From an uncultured Acetobacteraceae bacterium (GTDB lineage: Bacteria; Pseudomonadota; Alphaproteobacteria; Acetobacterales; Acetobacteraceae), in contig CALNAL010000322.1 in the NCBI GenBank assembly GCA_937874445.1, positions 1 through 24,014 of the forward strand: DNA of 24,014 nt, given 5' to 3'. Of the stretch, positions 1-7,809 are shown piece by piece. The notes below the pieces were generated by a model. That model had not been told where the DNA came from. It did not search any database and worked only from the letters and a program-made list of their open reading frames with translations. Position 1 is the stretch's first letter. Every line of letters begins with the position of its first letter. The translations under genes and the position numbers were made by a program.

Positions 1-30
1 GAGAAGCCGCTGCGCTTCCAGCTGCGCTGA
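1..30 (+). CDS. Possible 3' end of an upstream gene (partial, unknown)
   Basis: The first 30 bases read in frame 1 as EKPLRFQLR followed by TGA. This could be the last nine codons of a plus-strand gene that begins outside the window. Nothing in so short a piece identifies a family. The 83 bases that follow, up to the next start codon, show no gene. The call rests only on an open frame ending in a stop on the same strand as the next gene, so it may be chance. Confidence 0.3.
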   Translation, partial: EKPLRFQLR

Positions 31-113
31 CGGGAGCGCCCGCGGTTGGGGGGCCACGGTTGCATGGGCCGGCAAACGCGCCATGATCCCCCCGATTCGT
101 GAAGGAGAGGCGC

Positions 114-1640
114 ATGGACTGGCAGGCGGCGGCAGTGGAGGCGGGACGGATCGCCCAGGCGTGGACGGCGGAGGGCGGCCCCGGCGGCGCCGTGCTCGCC
201 TTCGACGGCGACGATCTGCGCGCCCAGGCCTGCGGCGGCATGGCCGACCTCGAACTGGGGCTGCCCTTCCGCGCCGATACCGTGGTGCGCTTCGCCTCCA
301 TCTCCAAGCACATCATGGCCGCGACCCTGCTGCACGAGGAGGGCCGGCCCGGCATTCCCGCGCTCGACGACTTCCTGGGCAGCCATCTCGCGCTGTCTCC
401 CGCGTTCGCCGGCGTCACCCTCGGGCGCGCGCTCGACATGACCGGCGGGCTGCCCGATGCGCTGGAGACCTTCCGCCTCCTCGGCGTGCCCTCCTCCGCC
501 GCCCTGGACCACCGCGCCATGCTGGCGTTCGTGCGCCGCCTCGACCGGCTGAATTTCGCGCCCGGCAGCGAGATCACCTATTCCAACACCGGCTATCGCC
601 TGGTGCAGGCGATCCTCGCCGGGCACGGCATCGACTATCCCGCGCTGGCGGCCGAGCGCCTGCTGCGTCCGCTCGGCATCCCGCTGCGCTTCGCCTACGA
701 CTTCACCGAGCCGGTGCCCCATCTCGCCGGCGGGTACTGGAAGGATGGCCAGGGCGCCTGGCGGCACGGGCTCTACGGGATGCACATCTCCGCCTCCGGC
801 GGCTGGGCCGGCTCGGCGCACGACCTCGTCACCTGGCTGCAGGCGCTGCTGGCCGGGCGGGCGCCGCTGGAGGGCATCCTGCCCCGCCTCGCCCACCGCC
901 GCACCCTCGCCGACGGGCGCCCCACCGGATACGGCCTGGGCCTCGCGCGCCAGAGGCTCGGCGACCACCTGCTGGTCGGCCACGGCGGCTCGCTGCCGGG
1001 GTTCCGCTCCTACTTCCTGATCGACCCCGAGACCCATGCCGGGGTCGTCGTGGTGTGCAACCGCGAGGACTGCGAGACCTCCGCCCTCACGCTCAAGGTG
1101 ATGGCCGCGCTCTACGGCGAGCCCCTCGCCGAACCCGCCCGCGGCGTGCTGCCGCGCGGGCTGTTCGCCATGCCCGGCACCCCCTTCTGGATCGCGCACG
1201 AGGCGGGCACCCTGACCTGGCTCGGCGCGTCCGATACCGTCTATCCCGACGCCGGCGGGGGCGTGGTCAGCCGTTCCGCCCACATGCCCGTGCGTCTGCG
1301 CTTCGAGGATGGCGCGATCGTGGGCGAGATCAGCTACGTCGTCCGGCGCTTCCTGGCCGTGCCCGGCGGACTCGAGCCCGATCCCGCCTGGGAGGGAGAG
1401 TGGGTCTGCGCCGCCCAGAACGCGCGCCTGGCCATCGTCGTCCAGGACGGCATCGCGCGTCTGGTGCGCGGCACCGGGCCGCTGCGCGCGGAGCTGGAGC
1501 TCAGCCCCATCGGCGAGGGGCGGGCCCTGGTGGAAAACCGGGACGGCTCGTCCGGCGAGCGCGTCTGCCTCGCCTTCTCGCGCGACGAGCTGCGCCTCGT
1601 CTCCAACCGTTCCCGCGGACTGCGCTTCACCCGCGGCTGA
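114..1640 (+). CDS. Serine hydrolase of peptidase family S12, D-aminopeptidase-like
   Basis: The protein has 508 residues and the penicillin-recognising hydrolase signature. The nucleophile motif SISK has Ser62 and Lys65, YSN lies at 156-158, and HGG at 290-292. These positions nearly match the catalytic residues I recall for the Ochrobactrum D-aminopeptidase DAP (Ser62, Lys65, Tyr153, Asn155, His287), as do the overall length of about 510-520 and the extra C-terminal region after residue 340. A class C beta-lactamase-like catalytic domain fills roughly residues 15-340. The rest probably folds as the beta-barrel domains of DAP. No signal peptide is visible, so a cytoplasmic enzyme acting on D-amino-acid peptides or amides is likely. 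The ATG at 114 is chosen because AAGGAGAGG lies at 102-110; the in-frame GTG at 99 lies upstream of that site. A plain esterase or beta-lactamase-like protein is the alternative. Confidence 0.85.
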   Translation: MDWQAAAVEAGRIAQAWTAEGGPGGAVLAFDGDDLRAQACGGMADLELGLPFRADTVVRFASISKHIMAATLLHEEGRPGIPALDDFLGSHLALSPAFAGVTLGRALDMTGGLPDALETFRLLGVPSSAALDHRAMLAFVRRLDRLNFAPGSEITYSNTGYRLVQAILAGHGIDYPALAAERLLRPLGIPLRFAYDFTEPVPHLAGGYWKDGQGAWRHGLYGMHISASGGWAGSAHDLVTWLQALLAGRAPLEGILPRLAHRRTLADGRPTGYGLGLARQRLGDHLLVGHGGSLPGFRSYFLIDPETHAGVVVVCNREDCETSALTLKVMAALYGEPLAEPARGVLPRGLFAMPGTPFWIAHEAGTLTWLGASDTVYPDAGGGVVSRSAHMPVRLRFEDGAIVGEISYVVRRFLAVPGGLEPDPAWEGEWVCAAQNARLAIVVQDGIARLVRGTGPLRAELELSPIGEGRALVENRDGSSGERVCLAFSRDELRLVSNRSRGLRFTRG

Positions 1641-1641
1641 C

Positions 1642-1690
1642 CCGGGGCAGCCCCCCGGAGGCCCCGTCATCGGTCCCAGCATGCGGGACC
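1642..1690 (+). terminator. Two GC-rich hairpins after the S12 hydrolase
   Basis: Directly after the stop codon, CCGGGG at 1642-1647 pairs with CCCCGG at 1653-1658 across a five-base loop. GGTCCC at 1672-1677 pairs with GGGACC at 1685-1690 across seven bases. No T-run follows either, so they are weak intrinsic terminators at best. The rest of the 242-bp gap before uxaC holds nothing I recognise except a TTGACG hexamer at 1826 with no convincing -10. Confidence 0.35.
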
Positions 1691-1882
1691 CCGAAAGCAC
1701 CCGGACCGATCCGGGGGGGCACTCCGCTTCGATCCAGACGGGGACACGATCTTTCGCCAGTCTCCTCGTCGCGGGATGCCTGCCGGGAAGCTCGGTCGGC
1801 CCCTCCGGCCCCGGCATTGTGGGTGTTGACGCCATCCCCCCGGCCGTGCCCTCTGTGCGGCAAGTGCTTGGGGAGAGTCGCC

Positions 1883-3283
1883 ATGTTCATGACTGATGAT
1901 TTCCTGCTGAATTCGCGCTGGTCGCGGGCCCTCTATCACGAGGTCGCCAAGGACCTGCCGATCATCGACTATCATGCCCATCTGCCGCCGGCCGATATCG
2001 CCGGGCGGCACAAGTTCGCCAACCTCGCCGAGCTGTGGTTGGGGACGGGCACCTACGGCGACCACTACAAGTGGCGCCTGATGCGGGCCAATGGCGTGCC
2101 CGAGCGGCTGATCACCGGCGATGCCTCCGCTCGCGACAAGTGCATGGCCTTCTGCTCGATCCTGCCGAAATGCGCCGGCAGCCCCGTGCTGCAGTGGTCG
2201 CACCTGGAGCTGAAGCGCCTGTTCGGCCTGAACGACGTGATCAACGCCGAGAACGGGCCGCGCATCTGGGACGCCGTCAACGAGCAGCTGGCCGGGATGG
2301 ACACCTGGTCCTTCCTCCGCCAGGCCAATGTCGAGATCGCCAGCACCACCGACGATCCCGCCGATGACCTCGCCGCCCATGAGGTCCTGGCGAAGTCGGA
2401 GCTCAAGACCCGCGTGCTGCCCGCCTATCGCCCGGACAAGGCGATGCATATCGAGGCCGCCGGATTCCCCGCCTACCTCGAAAAGCTCGGCAAGGTCGCC
2501 GGTGTCTCCATCGACAGCTTCGCCTCCCTGGTGAAGGCCCTCGCGGCGCGGGTGGACTACTTCCACGCCCATGGCGCGCGCGTCAGCGACCACGCCTGGG
2601 ACCTCAGCCTGCCGACGGAACTGCCCGACGACGCCGCCCTGGAGAAGCTGTTCGCCCGCCGCATGGCCGGCGCAGAGCTGACCACCGCCGAGTGCGCCGC
2701 CTATGTCGCCGGGCTGCTGCTGCATCTCGGACGGGTCTACGCGCGCAAGGAGTGGACGATGTGCTTCCACATCGGCGCCCTGCGCAGCGTCAGCACCCGC
2801 GGCCTGAAGACGGTGGGACCCGATGCCGGCTTCGATGCCCTCTCGGAGATCCCGGTGGGCGAGTCGCTGTGCAAGCTGCTCGACGGGCTCGACCGCGACG
2901 ACCTGCTGCCGCGCACCATGCTGTTCTGCCTCAACCCCGGCATGAACGAGGTGCTGGCGGCGGTCATGGGCTGCTTCCAGGACGGCAAGATCGCCGGCAA
3001 GCTGCAGTTCGGCCCGGCCTGGTGGTTCTGCGACCACAAGGACGGCAACCTCGAGCAGCTGCGCACGCTCGGCAACTACGGCGTGCTGGGCACCTTCGTC
3101 GGCATGGTGACCGACAGCCGCAGCTTCGCCTCCTTCCCGCGGCATGACTACTTCCGCCGTCTGGTGTGCCGCCTGCTGGGCGAGTGGGTCGAGGCGGGCG
3201 AATACCCCGCCGACTTCGACGCCCTCGCCTCCCTGGTGCGCGGCATCTCCTACGAGAACGCGAAGAAGTACTTCCGCTTCTGA
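1883..3283 (+). CDS. uxaC: Glucuronate isomerase (uronate isomerase)
   Basis: This amidohydrolase-superfamily enzyme converts D-glucuronate to D-fructuronate and D-galacturonate to D-tagaturonate, the first step of uronate catabolism in the cytoplasm. The protein is 466 residues, normal for UxaC (about 470). Diagnostic stretches are DYHAHLPP near residues 29-36 with metal-binding His31 and His33, DHYKWRLMRANGV shortly after, NPGMNE, FGPAWWFCDHKDG, and the C-terminal TDSRSFASFPRHDYFRR. The start is the ATG at 1883, with GGGGAGAG at 1870-1877. An open frame continues far upstream but overlaps the S12 gene in another frame and is not coding. No other uronate genes (uxaA, uxaB, uxuA, uxuB, transporter, exuR) lie nearby, so it stands alone here and the rest of the pathway must be elsewhere or missing. 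Confidence 0.97.
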   Translation: MFMTDDFLLNSRWSRALYHEVAKDLPIIDYHAHLPPADIAGRHKFANLAELWLGTGTYGDHYKWRLMRANGVPERLITGDASARDKCMAFCSILPKCAGSPVLQWSHLELKRLFGLNDVINAENGPRIWDAVNEQLAGMDTWSFLRQANVEIASTTDDPADDLAAHEVLAKSELKTRVLPAYRPDKAMHIEAAGFPAYLEKLGKVAGVSIDSFASLVKALAARVDYFHAHGARVSDHAWDLSLPTELPDDAALEKLFARRMAGAELTTAECAAYVAGLLLHLGRVYARKEWTMCFHIGALRSVSTRGLKTVGPDAGFDALSEIPVGESLCKLLDGLDRDDLLPRTMLFCLNPGMNEVLAAVMGCFQDGKIAGKLQFGPAWWFCDHKDGNLEQLRTLGNYGVLGTFVGMVTDSRSFASFPRHDYFRRLVCRLLGEWVEAGEYPADFDALASLVRGISYENAKKYFRF

Positions 3284-3320
3284 TACCAATCGGCTTTCTT
3301 GCCGTTCTGAGCGAAGGGAC

Positions 3321-3367
3321 CGGAGCAGGTCGGGGCATGCGCAAACCGCACGCCCTGGCCTGCTCCG
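3321..3367 (+). terminator. 21-bp-stem hairpin downstream of uxaC
   Basis: Arms at 3321-3341 and 3347-3367 pair across the five-base loop CAAAC. The outer nine pairs, CGGAGCAGG with CCTGCTCCG, are perfect. Over the full arms there are two G-U wobbles and one A-C mismatch. It starts 37 bases after the uxaC stop and ends 24 bases before the marR operator. No T-run follows, so it may be a terminator, a processing or stability element, or a dispersed palindrome. Confidence 0.45.
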
Positions 3368-3390
3368 CCTGCATAACGGGGGGCGATGAA

Positions 3391-3418
3391 CCTTATCATA
3401 ACGATGCTTATGATAAGG
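3391..3418 (+). promoter_or_regulatory. Perfect 11-bp-arm palindrome, likely operator of the marR-emrAB operon
   Basis: CCTTATCATAA at 3391-3401 and TTATGATAAGG at 3408-3418 form a perfect inverted repeat with a six-base centre. It is sharply AT-rich against very GC-rich surroundings. The right arm contains a TATGAT -10-like hexamer (3409-3414), and its AAGG is part of the ribosome binding site of marR, whose ATG is at 3422. Symmetric AT-rich sites of this kind are typical of MarR-family dimers. Bound protein would block both promoter and translation-start DNA. Autoregulation is inferred from position. Confidence 0.75.
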
Positions 3419-3421
3419 TGT

Positions 3422-3889
3422 ATGTCCGATCCCAACGATATTCTCTTCCTGCTCCATGACGTGGCCCGCCACCTGCGGCTCGATGCCGACCGCAGGGCCT
3501 CCTGCCATGGGCTGACGCGGGCCCAGTGGGTCATCCTCTATCGCCTGCACCACACCCCCGGCCTCTCGCAGAAGGAACTCGCGGAGGTCCTGGAGGTCGA
3601 GCCCATCACCGTGGCGCGGCTCATCGACCGGCTGGACGAGCGCGGCCTCGTCGAGCGGCGCCCCGATCCGGCCGATCGCCGGGTGTGGCGGCTGCATCTC
3701 CTGCCCCCGGCGGATGCCGTGCTGGCGCAGCTGCACGGCGAGCGCGTGGCCATGCTCGAGACGGCGACCGCCGGGCTCGATGCCGAGGCCCTCTCCCGCC
3801 TCATCGCGGTTCTCTCCCGGATCAAGGCCAATGTGGTGGCCGACCTGCGCGCCCGCGCGCGTCCGCAGAGCGCACAGGAAAACCGGTAA
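3422..3889 (+). CDS. MarR-family transcriptional regulator of the efflux operon
   Basis: The 155-residue protein has the MarR winged helix-turn-helix fold. Helices near residues 35-75 carry ARAQW-like and LSQKELAEVLEVEPITVARLIDRLDERGLVERR, and the basic wing follows with DPADRRVWRLHL. The start is the ATG at 3422 (MSDPND), preceded by AAGGTG at 3415-3420. An earlier in-frame ATG at 3386 lies upstream of the palindrome, has no binding site and would translate the operator, so it is rejected. The stop codon overlaps the emrA start by one base (TAATG). Being first in an operon with EmrAB-type efflux genes, it probably represses that operon and releases it when a toxic ligand binds. The palindrome at 3391-3418 is its likely binding site. 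Confidence 0.92.
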   Translation: MSDPNDILFLLHDVARHLRLDADRRASCHGLTRAQWVILYRLHHTPGLSQKELAEVLEVEPITVARLIDRLDERGLVERRPDPADRRVWRLHLLPPADAVLAQLHGERVAMLETATAGLDAEALSRLIAVLSRIKANVVADLRARARPQSAQENR

Positions 3890-5010
3890 TGCCCGAGGCT
3901 CCCGCCGAGAAAATGCCCGGTTCTGCGCGAGTCGCGTCCGAGCCCCCCTTGCGCCAGACCCCCTTGCGCCGGCGCGCCAGGCGCGGGCGGCTGCTGCGTC
4001 CGCTGCTGATGCTCGGGGGGGTCGCCGTCGTGGCGATCGGCTCCGTGCTCTGGTGGCTCGCCGGCGGGCGCATCGTGGAGGTGGACAACGCCTACGTGCG
4101 GGCCGGCAAGCTCCTCGTGGCCACCGACGTCTCGGGCATCGTCAGCGAGATCGACGTGCGCGAGGGCGAGGCGGTGAAAAAGGGTCAGGTGCTGTTCCGC
4201 CTCGATCCCAGGCCCTTCGAGATCGCGCTGGCCGGGGCGAAGGCCAACCTGGCCCAGGTCGCCCTGCAGGTGGAGGCCGACAAGCGCGAATACCAGCGCA
4301 TCCAGCGCGGCATCGAGGCGCAGCGGGCCCAGGTGGCGGCCGATCAGGCGAACTACGACCGGTTTGCCACCCTGGTGAAGAACGGCGGCGTCACCCGCGC
4401 CGAATACGACGATGCCCGCTTCCGTCTGGCCGCCGACCGCGCGGCCGTGGGCGGGCTGACGGCGCAGGCCCAGGCGCAGCTCGCCCGCCTCGACGGAGAC
4501 CCCGAGGTGGCGGCGACGTCCACCCCCGAATACCTCCAGGCCCTGGCCCGGGTGGAGGAGGCGCAGCGCCAGCTCGACCACTCCGTGGTGCGCGCGCCCT
4601 TCGACGGCATCGCCACCCAGGTCGATGCCATCCAGCCCGGCAGCTACCTCGGCGCCGCGACCGCGGCCTTCGGGCTGGTGGCCTCCCGGCACGTGTGGAT
4701 CGAGGCCAACCCCAAGGAAACCGAGCTGACCTACGCCCGGCCGGGAGACCCGGTGCATTTCACGGTGGACACCTATCCCGGGCGCAGCTGGCAGGGCAGC
4801 GTCGAGAGCATCGCTCCGGCCAGCGGATCGGAGTTCTCGATCCTGCCGGCCCAGAACGCCTCGGGCAACTGGGTGAAGGTGGTGCAGCGCATTCCGCTGC
4901 GGGTGAAGCTCGACCTCCAGCCCGACGCGCCGCCGCTGCGCGCGGGGATGAGCGCGGTGGTCTCCATCGACACCGGCCACGTGCGCCACCTGCGCGACCT
5001 GATTCCCTGA
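3889..5010 (+). CDS. emrA: Membrane fusion protein of a tripartite efflux pump (EmrA/HlyD family)
   Basis: The 373-residue periplasmic adaptor links an inner-membrane MFS pump to an outer-membrane channel. A basic cytoplasmic N-terminus (residues 20-36) precedes one membrane helix at about 38-58. VDNAYVRAGK at 65-74 and the following biotinyl-lipoyl half-motif (DVSGIVSEIDVREGEAVKKG) are typical of EmrA. A long helical hairpin, predicted coiled coil, covers about 115-215. The second lipoyl half (VVRAPFDGIATQV) and a beta-barrel domain reading VWIEANPKETELTYARPGDPV follow. The ATG overlaps the marR stop, with AGGA about nine bases upstream. The downstream gene starts 14 bases after the stop, so the two are translated from one message. 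No outer-membrane factor is encoded nearby, so a TolC-like protein would come from elsewhere. Confidence 0.93.
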   Translation: MPEAPAEKMPGSARVASEPPLRQTPLRRRARRGRLLRPLLMLGGVAVVAIGSVLWWLAGGRIVEVDNAYVRAGKLLVATDVSGIVSEIDVREGEAVKKGQVLFRLDPRPFEIALAGAKANLAQVALQVEADKREYQRIQRGIEAQRAQVAADQANYDRFATLVKNGGVTRAEYDDARFRLAADRAAVGGLTAQAQAQLARLDGDPEVAATSTPEYLQALARVEEAQRQLDHSVVRAPFDGIATQVDAIQPGSYLGAATAAFGLVASRHVWIEANPKETELTYARPGDPVHFTVDTYPGRSWQGSVESIAPASGSEFSILPAQNASGNWVKVVQRIPLRVKLDLQPDAPPLRAGMSAVVSIDTGHVRHLRDLIP

Positions 5011-5024
5011 GCCCGGGTGCTGCC

Positions 5025-6563
5025 TTGAACCAGGACGTGGAGTCCCAGGCCGTTCCCCACCGCGGGCTGATCACCGGGTGCGCCATGCTGGCGACCCTGA
5101 TGCAGGCCCTCGATTCGACCATCGCCAACGTGGCCTTGCCCTACATGCAGGGCAGCCTTTCGGCCACCAGCGACCAGATCACCTGGGTGCTGACCTCCTA
5201 TGTCATCGCCGCGGCGATCATGACCGCGCCGGTGGGCTGGATGGCCGCGCGCTACGGGCGCAAGAGGCTGTTCGTCGTCTGCCTGCTGGGCTTCACCGCG
5301 ACCTCGATGCTGTGCGGGGCGGCGCAGTCGCTGGAGGAGATGGTGCTGTTCCGCCTGGCGCAGGGCATGTTCGGCGCCTCGCTGGTGCCGCTCTCGCAGG
5401 CGACGATGCTCGACATCTATCCCGCCGAGCGGCGCGCCCAGGCCATGGCGATCTGGGGCATCGGGGTGATGGTCGGGCCGATCCTGGGGCCGACGCTGGG
5501 CGGCTACCTGACCGAATTCTACAACTGGCGCTGGGTCTTCTACGTCAACCTCCCCTTCGGGGTCATCGCCGTGGCCGGCCTGATGGCGTTCATGAAGGAG
5601 GAGGAGACCAGCGCCGGGCAGAAGTTCGACTGGACGGGATTCGCCGTGCTGGCCCTCGGCGTCGGCGCCCTGCAGCTGATGCTCGACCGCGGGCAGGACC
5701 AGGACTGGTTCACCTCCCGCGAGATCATCGTCGAGGCCGTGCTGGCGGGGTTGGGATTCTACCTGTTCGTCGTCCATCTGCTGACGGCCGAGCGGCCCTT
5801 CCTGCCGCCGGCGATCTTCCGCGACCGCAACTTCGTGGTGGCCACGCTGCTGATGTTCGCCATCAGCATGGTGCTGCTGGCCTCCTCCGCGCTGCTGGCC
5901 CCCTACCTGCAGAACCTCGCCGACTACCCGGTGAAGACCGCCGGCCTGGCCATGGCCCCGCGCGGCATCGGCACCATGGCCGCGATGATGATCGCCGGGC
6001 GCATCGGCGCGCGCCTCGACCAGCGCAAGCTGATCGGCTTCGGCCTCGCGCTGCTGTCGTGGAGCCTCTACGAGATGAGCCTGTGGACGCCGGATGTCTC
6101 CCTCCAGCGCCTGGTGCTGACCCTGATGGTGCAGGGCTTTGCCATGGGGGCCATCTTCAACCCGATGTCGGTGCTGGCCTTCACCACGCTGCGGCCGGAC
6201 ATGCGCGGCGACGGGGCGGCGCTGCTCAGCCTGTTCCGCAACATCGGCTCGGCCATCGGGATCTCGGTCACCTCGTTCTCGCTGGCGCGCTTCACCCAGG
6301 TGTCCCACGCCGATCTCGTCGCCGGGCTCACGCCCTTCAACCGCCTGCTGCAGAGCGGGCCGTTCGCCCACATGCTCTCCCCGGACTCGCCCCTCGGCGC
6401 CGGGGTGCTCGACGCGATGGTGCGGCGCCAGGCGCAGGTGATCGCCTACAACGACGACTACCGGCTGATGATGGTGGCGACCCTGACCCCGCTGCTGTTT
6501 CTGCCGTTGATGCGGCGGGCCCACCACAAGCCGGCCCCCAAGCAGGGGAGGGGGCGGCGTTGA
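5025..6563 (+). CDS. emrB: DHA2-family MFS multidrug transporter (EmrB type)
   Basis: This is the proton-driven inner-membrane pump of the EmrAB system, expected to have 14 membrane segments. Family motifs include LDSTIANVALP in the first segment, the loop motif GWMAARYGRKRLF, the proton-antiporter motif region GPILGPTLGGYL, and WRWVFYVNLPFG, which is characteristic of the DHA2 family. I set the start at TTG 5025, giving 512 residues and the usual short N-terminus before the first helix (LNQDVESQAVPHRGLIT). No in-frame ATG exists upstream of the first helix. A GTG at 5037 is the alternative. The ribosome binding site is weak (GGGTG at 5015-5019), so translational coupling to emrA is likely. 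Substrates cannot be read from sequence; hydrophobic drugs, bile-like compounds or phenolics are the usual ones. Confidence 0.92.
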   Translation: MNQDVESQAVPHRGLITGCAMLATLMQALDSTIANVALPYMQGSLSATSDQITWVLTSYVIAAAIMTAPVGWMAARYGRKRLFVVCLLGFTATSMLCGAAQSLEEMVLFRLAQGMFGASLVPLSQATMLDIYPAERRAQAMAIWGIGVMVGPILGPTLGGYLTEFYNWRWVFYVNLPFGVIAVAGLMAFMKEEETSAGQKFDWTGFAVLALGVGALQLMLDRGQDQDWFTSREIIVEAVLAGLGFYLFVVHLLTAERPFLPPAIFRDRNFVVATLLMFAISMVLLASSALLAPYLQNLADYPVKTAGLAMAPRGIGTMAAMMIAGRIGARLDQRKLIGFGLALLSWSLYEMSLWTPDVSLQRLVLTLMVQGFAMGAIFNPMSVLAFTTLRPDMRGDGAALLSLFRNIGSAIGISVTSFSLARFTQVSHADLVAGLTPFNRLLQSGPFAHMLSPDSPLGAGVLDAMVRRQAQVIAYNDDYRLMMVATLTPLLFLPLMRRAHHKPAPKQGRGRR

Positions 6564-6634
6564 GCAGCGGACCCGTTGACCCGCCGCGGGCAGTGCGCGA
6601 GTCTGTTGCGCGGATTTGAGGGCAGGGAGCTGAT

Positions 6635-7360
6635 ATGTCTGCAAACCGGGTTTCCCGTCGAAATGTCCTGGCCGCCCTCGTGGTGCCGGCGCTGGTGGCC
6701 GCCTGCGGCGAGGACGCTCCTCCCGCGCAGTATGAGCCGCTGACCTGGAACAAGTGGGTCCGCCTGCGCCTCAAGGTCGCCTCGATCGACATCGACGATT
6801 CCTGGACCCCCGTTTCCGCCGGCCGCGATGTCGGCTTCCTGGCGCCGACCCCGCCGGTGGAGGCGCTGCATCGCATGGCCCAGGACCGGCTCAGCGCCGC
6901 CGGCAGCTCGGGGGTTGCGCGGTTTTCCATCGTCGATGCCTCGATCGTGCGGGCGCGGGGGAGCTACGACGGCACCTTCGTCGTCCGCCTCGCCATTCAG
7001 GGGACGGATCATGCGCAGCAGGCCTATGCCGAGGCGCGGGTCTCCCGCCGGCGGTCAATACGCGATGACAGCGACGCAGGAGTTCGTGCCGAACTCTACG
7101 CCATGGTCAAGCAGATGATGACGGACATGAATGTCGAATTCGAATATCAGATTCGTCATTCATTGGGGAATTACTTGCTGTTTACGGATGCCAAGGCGCC
7201 GCCGCCCGGCGCGGTCGAGCAGCAGAACCTCGATGCACCGACCGCATCTGCTCCACTACCGGCTCCGGCGGCGGCTCCGGCGGCGGCGGCTCCGGCCGCT
7301 CCCGCCCGGCCGGCCGCCGTGCCGTTCTCCAGCCCCGGCCCGACTCTGCTGGCGCCGTAG
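6635..7360 (+). CDS. Uncharacterised lipoprotein with Ala/Pro-rich tail
   Basis: I do not recognise the family. The 241-residue protein has a lipoprotein signal: SRRN at residues 7-10, a hydrophobic stretch at 11-23, and a lipobox ending VAAC with Cys24 as the lipidation site. The SRRNVL motif resembles a twin-arginine signal, so Tat export is possible. A compact folded region covers about 30-187. From about 188 to the end the chain is low-complexity Ala/Pro (PAPAAAPAAAAPAAPARPA), which could span periplasm or contact peptidoglycan. The stretch encoding MNVEFEYQIRHSLGNYLLF (about 7127-7185) is distinctly more AT-rich than the rest. The start has GGGAG about nine bases upstream. It lies 71 bp after emrB on the same strand and may be read from the same message, but nothing shows a functional link. 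Confidence 0.8.
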   Translation: MSANRVSRRNVLAALVVPALVAACGEDAPPAQYEPLTWNKWVRLRLKVASIDIDDSWTPVSAGRDVGFLAPTPPVEALHRMAQDRLSAAGSSGVARFSIVDASIVRARGSYDGTFVVRLAIQGTDHAQQAYAEARVSRRRSIRDDSDAGVRAELYAMVKQMMTDMNVEFEYQIRHSLGNYLLFTDAKAPPPGAVEQQNLDAPTASAPLPAPAAAPAAAAPAAPARPAAVPFSSPGPTLLAP

Positions 7361-7377
7361 GAGCAAAGCGGCGCCTC

Positions 7378-7395
7378 CTCCGTTGCAGAACGGAG
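7378..7395 (+). terminator. Short perfect hairpin between lipoprotein gene and csp
   Basis: CTCCGTT at 7378-7384 and AACGGAG at 7389-7395 form a perfect seven-base stem with loop GCAG, 17 bases after the lipoprotein stop. An A-rich stretch rather than a T-run follows. It may end the upstream message or form part of the csp leader. A weak -35/-10 pair for csp (TTGCAG 7383, TAACGT 7406, 17 bp apart) overlaps it but is unconvincing. Confidence 0.4.
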
Positions 7396-7515
7396 AAATG
7401 ATGATTAACGTTGCAAATGGTGGACGGACACGCCTTCCGAAAGAAGAGGCACGTTCCGGTCATGGCGGGAGGGGCGCGGCCACTCGTGCGCCCGCAGCAA
7501 GGAGGCGGCATCTCG

Positions 7516-7725
7516 ATGCCCAAGGGCACTGTCAAGTGGTTCAATCCGACCAAAGGTTACGGCTTCATTGCGCCTGAAACCGGAGGGAAAGACATCTTCG
7601 TGCACATCAGCGCGGTCCAGAAGGCCGGGATGCGCACCCTCAACGAGGGCCAGAAGGTCGATTTCGAAGTCGAGCAGCAGCAGAACGGACGTTCGGCGGC
7701 CGTCAATTTGGCAGCGGGCGAGTAG
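7516..7725 (+). CDS. cspA: Cold-shock domain protein (CspA family)
   Basis: This 69-residue single-domain protein is an RNA chaperone that binds single-stranded nucleic acid. RNP1 is KGYGFI at residues 13-18 and RNP2 is DIFVHI at 26-31. The N-terminus MPKGTVKWFNPTKGYGFI is classic for the family, and the length is the usual 65-70. The start at 7516 is set by homology and by a very strong AAGGAGG at 7499-7505. The frame opens upstream at 7411, but those residues do not belong to the family. The 155-bp gap to the upstream gene suggests a long leader, common for cold-inducible csp messages, but cold induction cannot be shown here. The gene is probably monocistronic. Confidence 0.96.
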   Translation: MPKGTVKWFNPTKGYGFIAPETGGKDIFVHISAVQKAGMRTLNEGQKVDFEVEQQQNGRSAAVNLAAGE

Positions 7726-7809
7726 TCTGTTCGGGTGTTCCGGTGCGGGGTTCCTTGCCTTTCGGGGGAGGAGAGTCGTGCCGGAACATAACGTTGTCTG
7801 ATCTCCGGG

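Noticed and set aside
83..1882. Apparent 600-residue N-terminal extension of uxaC
   Set aside because: It is an open frame running through the S12 hydrolase gene in another register. UxaC homology begins at 1883, next to a ribosome binding site.
3386..3421. Longer marR start at the ATG at 3386
   Set aside because: It would translate the operator palindrome, lacks a ribosome binding site and adds residues not seen in MarR proteins; the ATG at 3422 has one at 3415-3420.
1667..3736. Antisense open frame of about 690 codons opposite uxaC
   Set aside because: It is a shadow of uxaC caused by high third-position GC; it has no recognisable motif and no plausible ribosome binding site.
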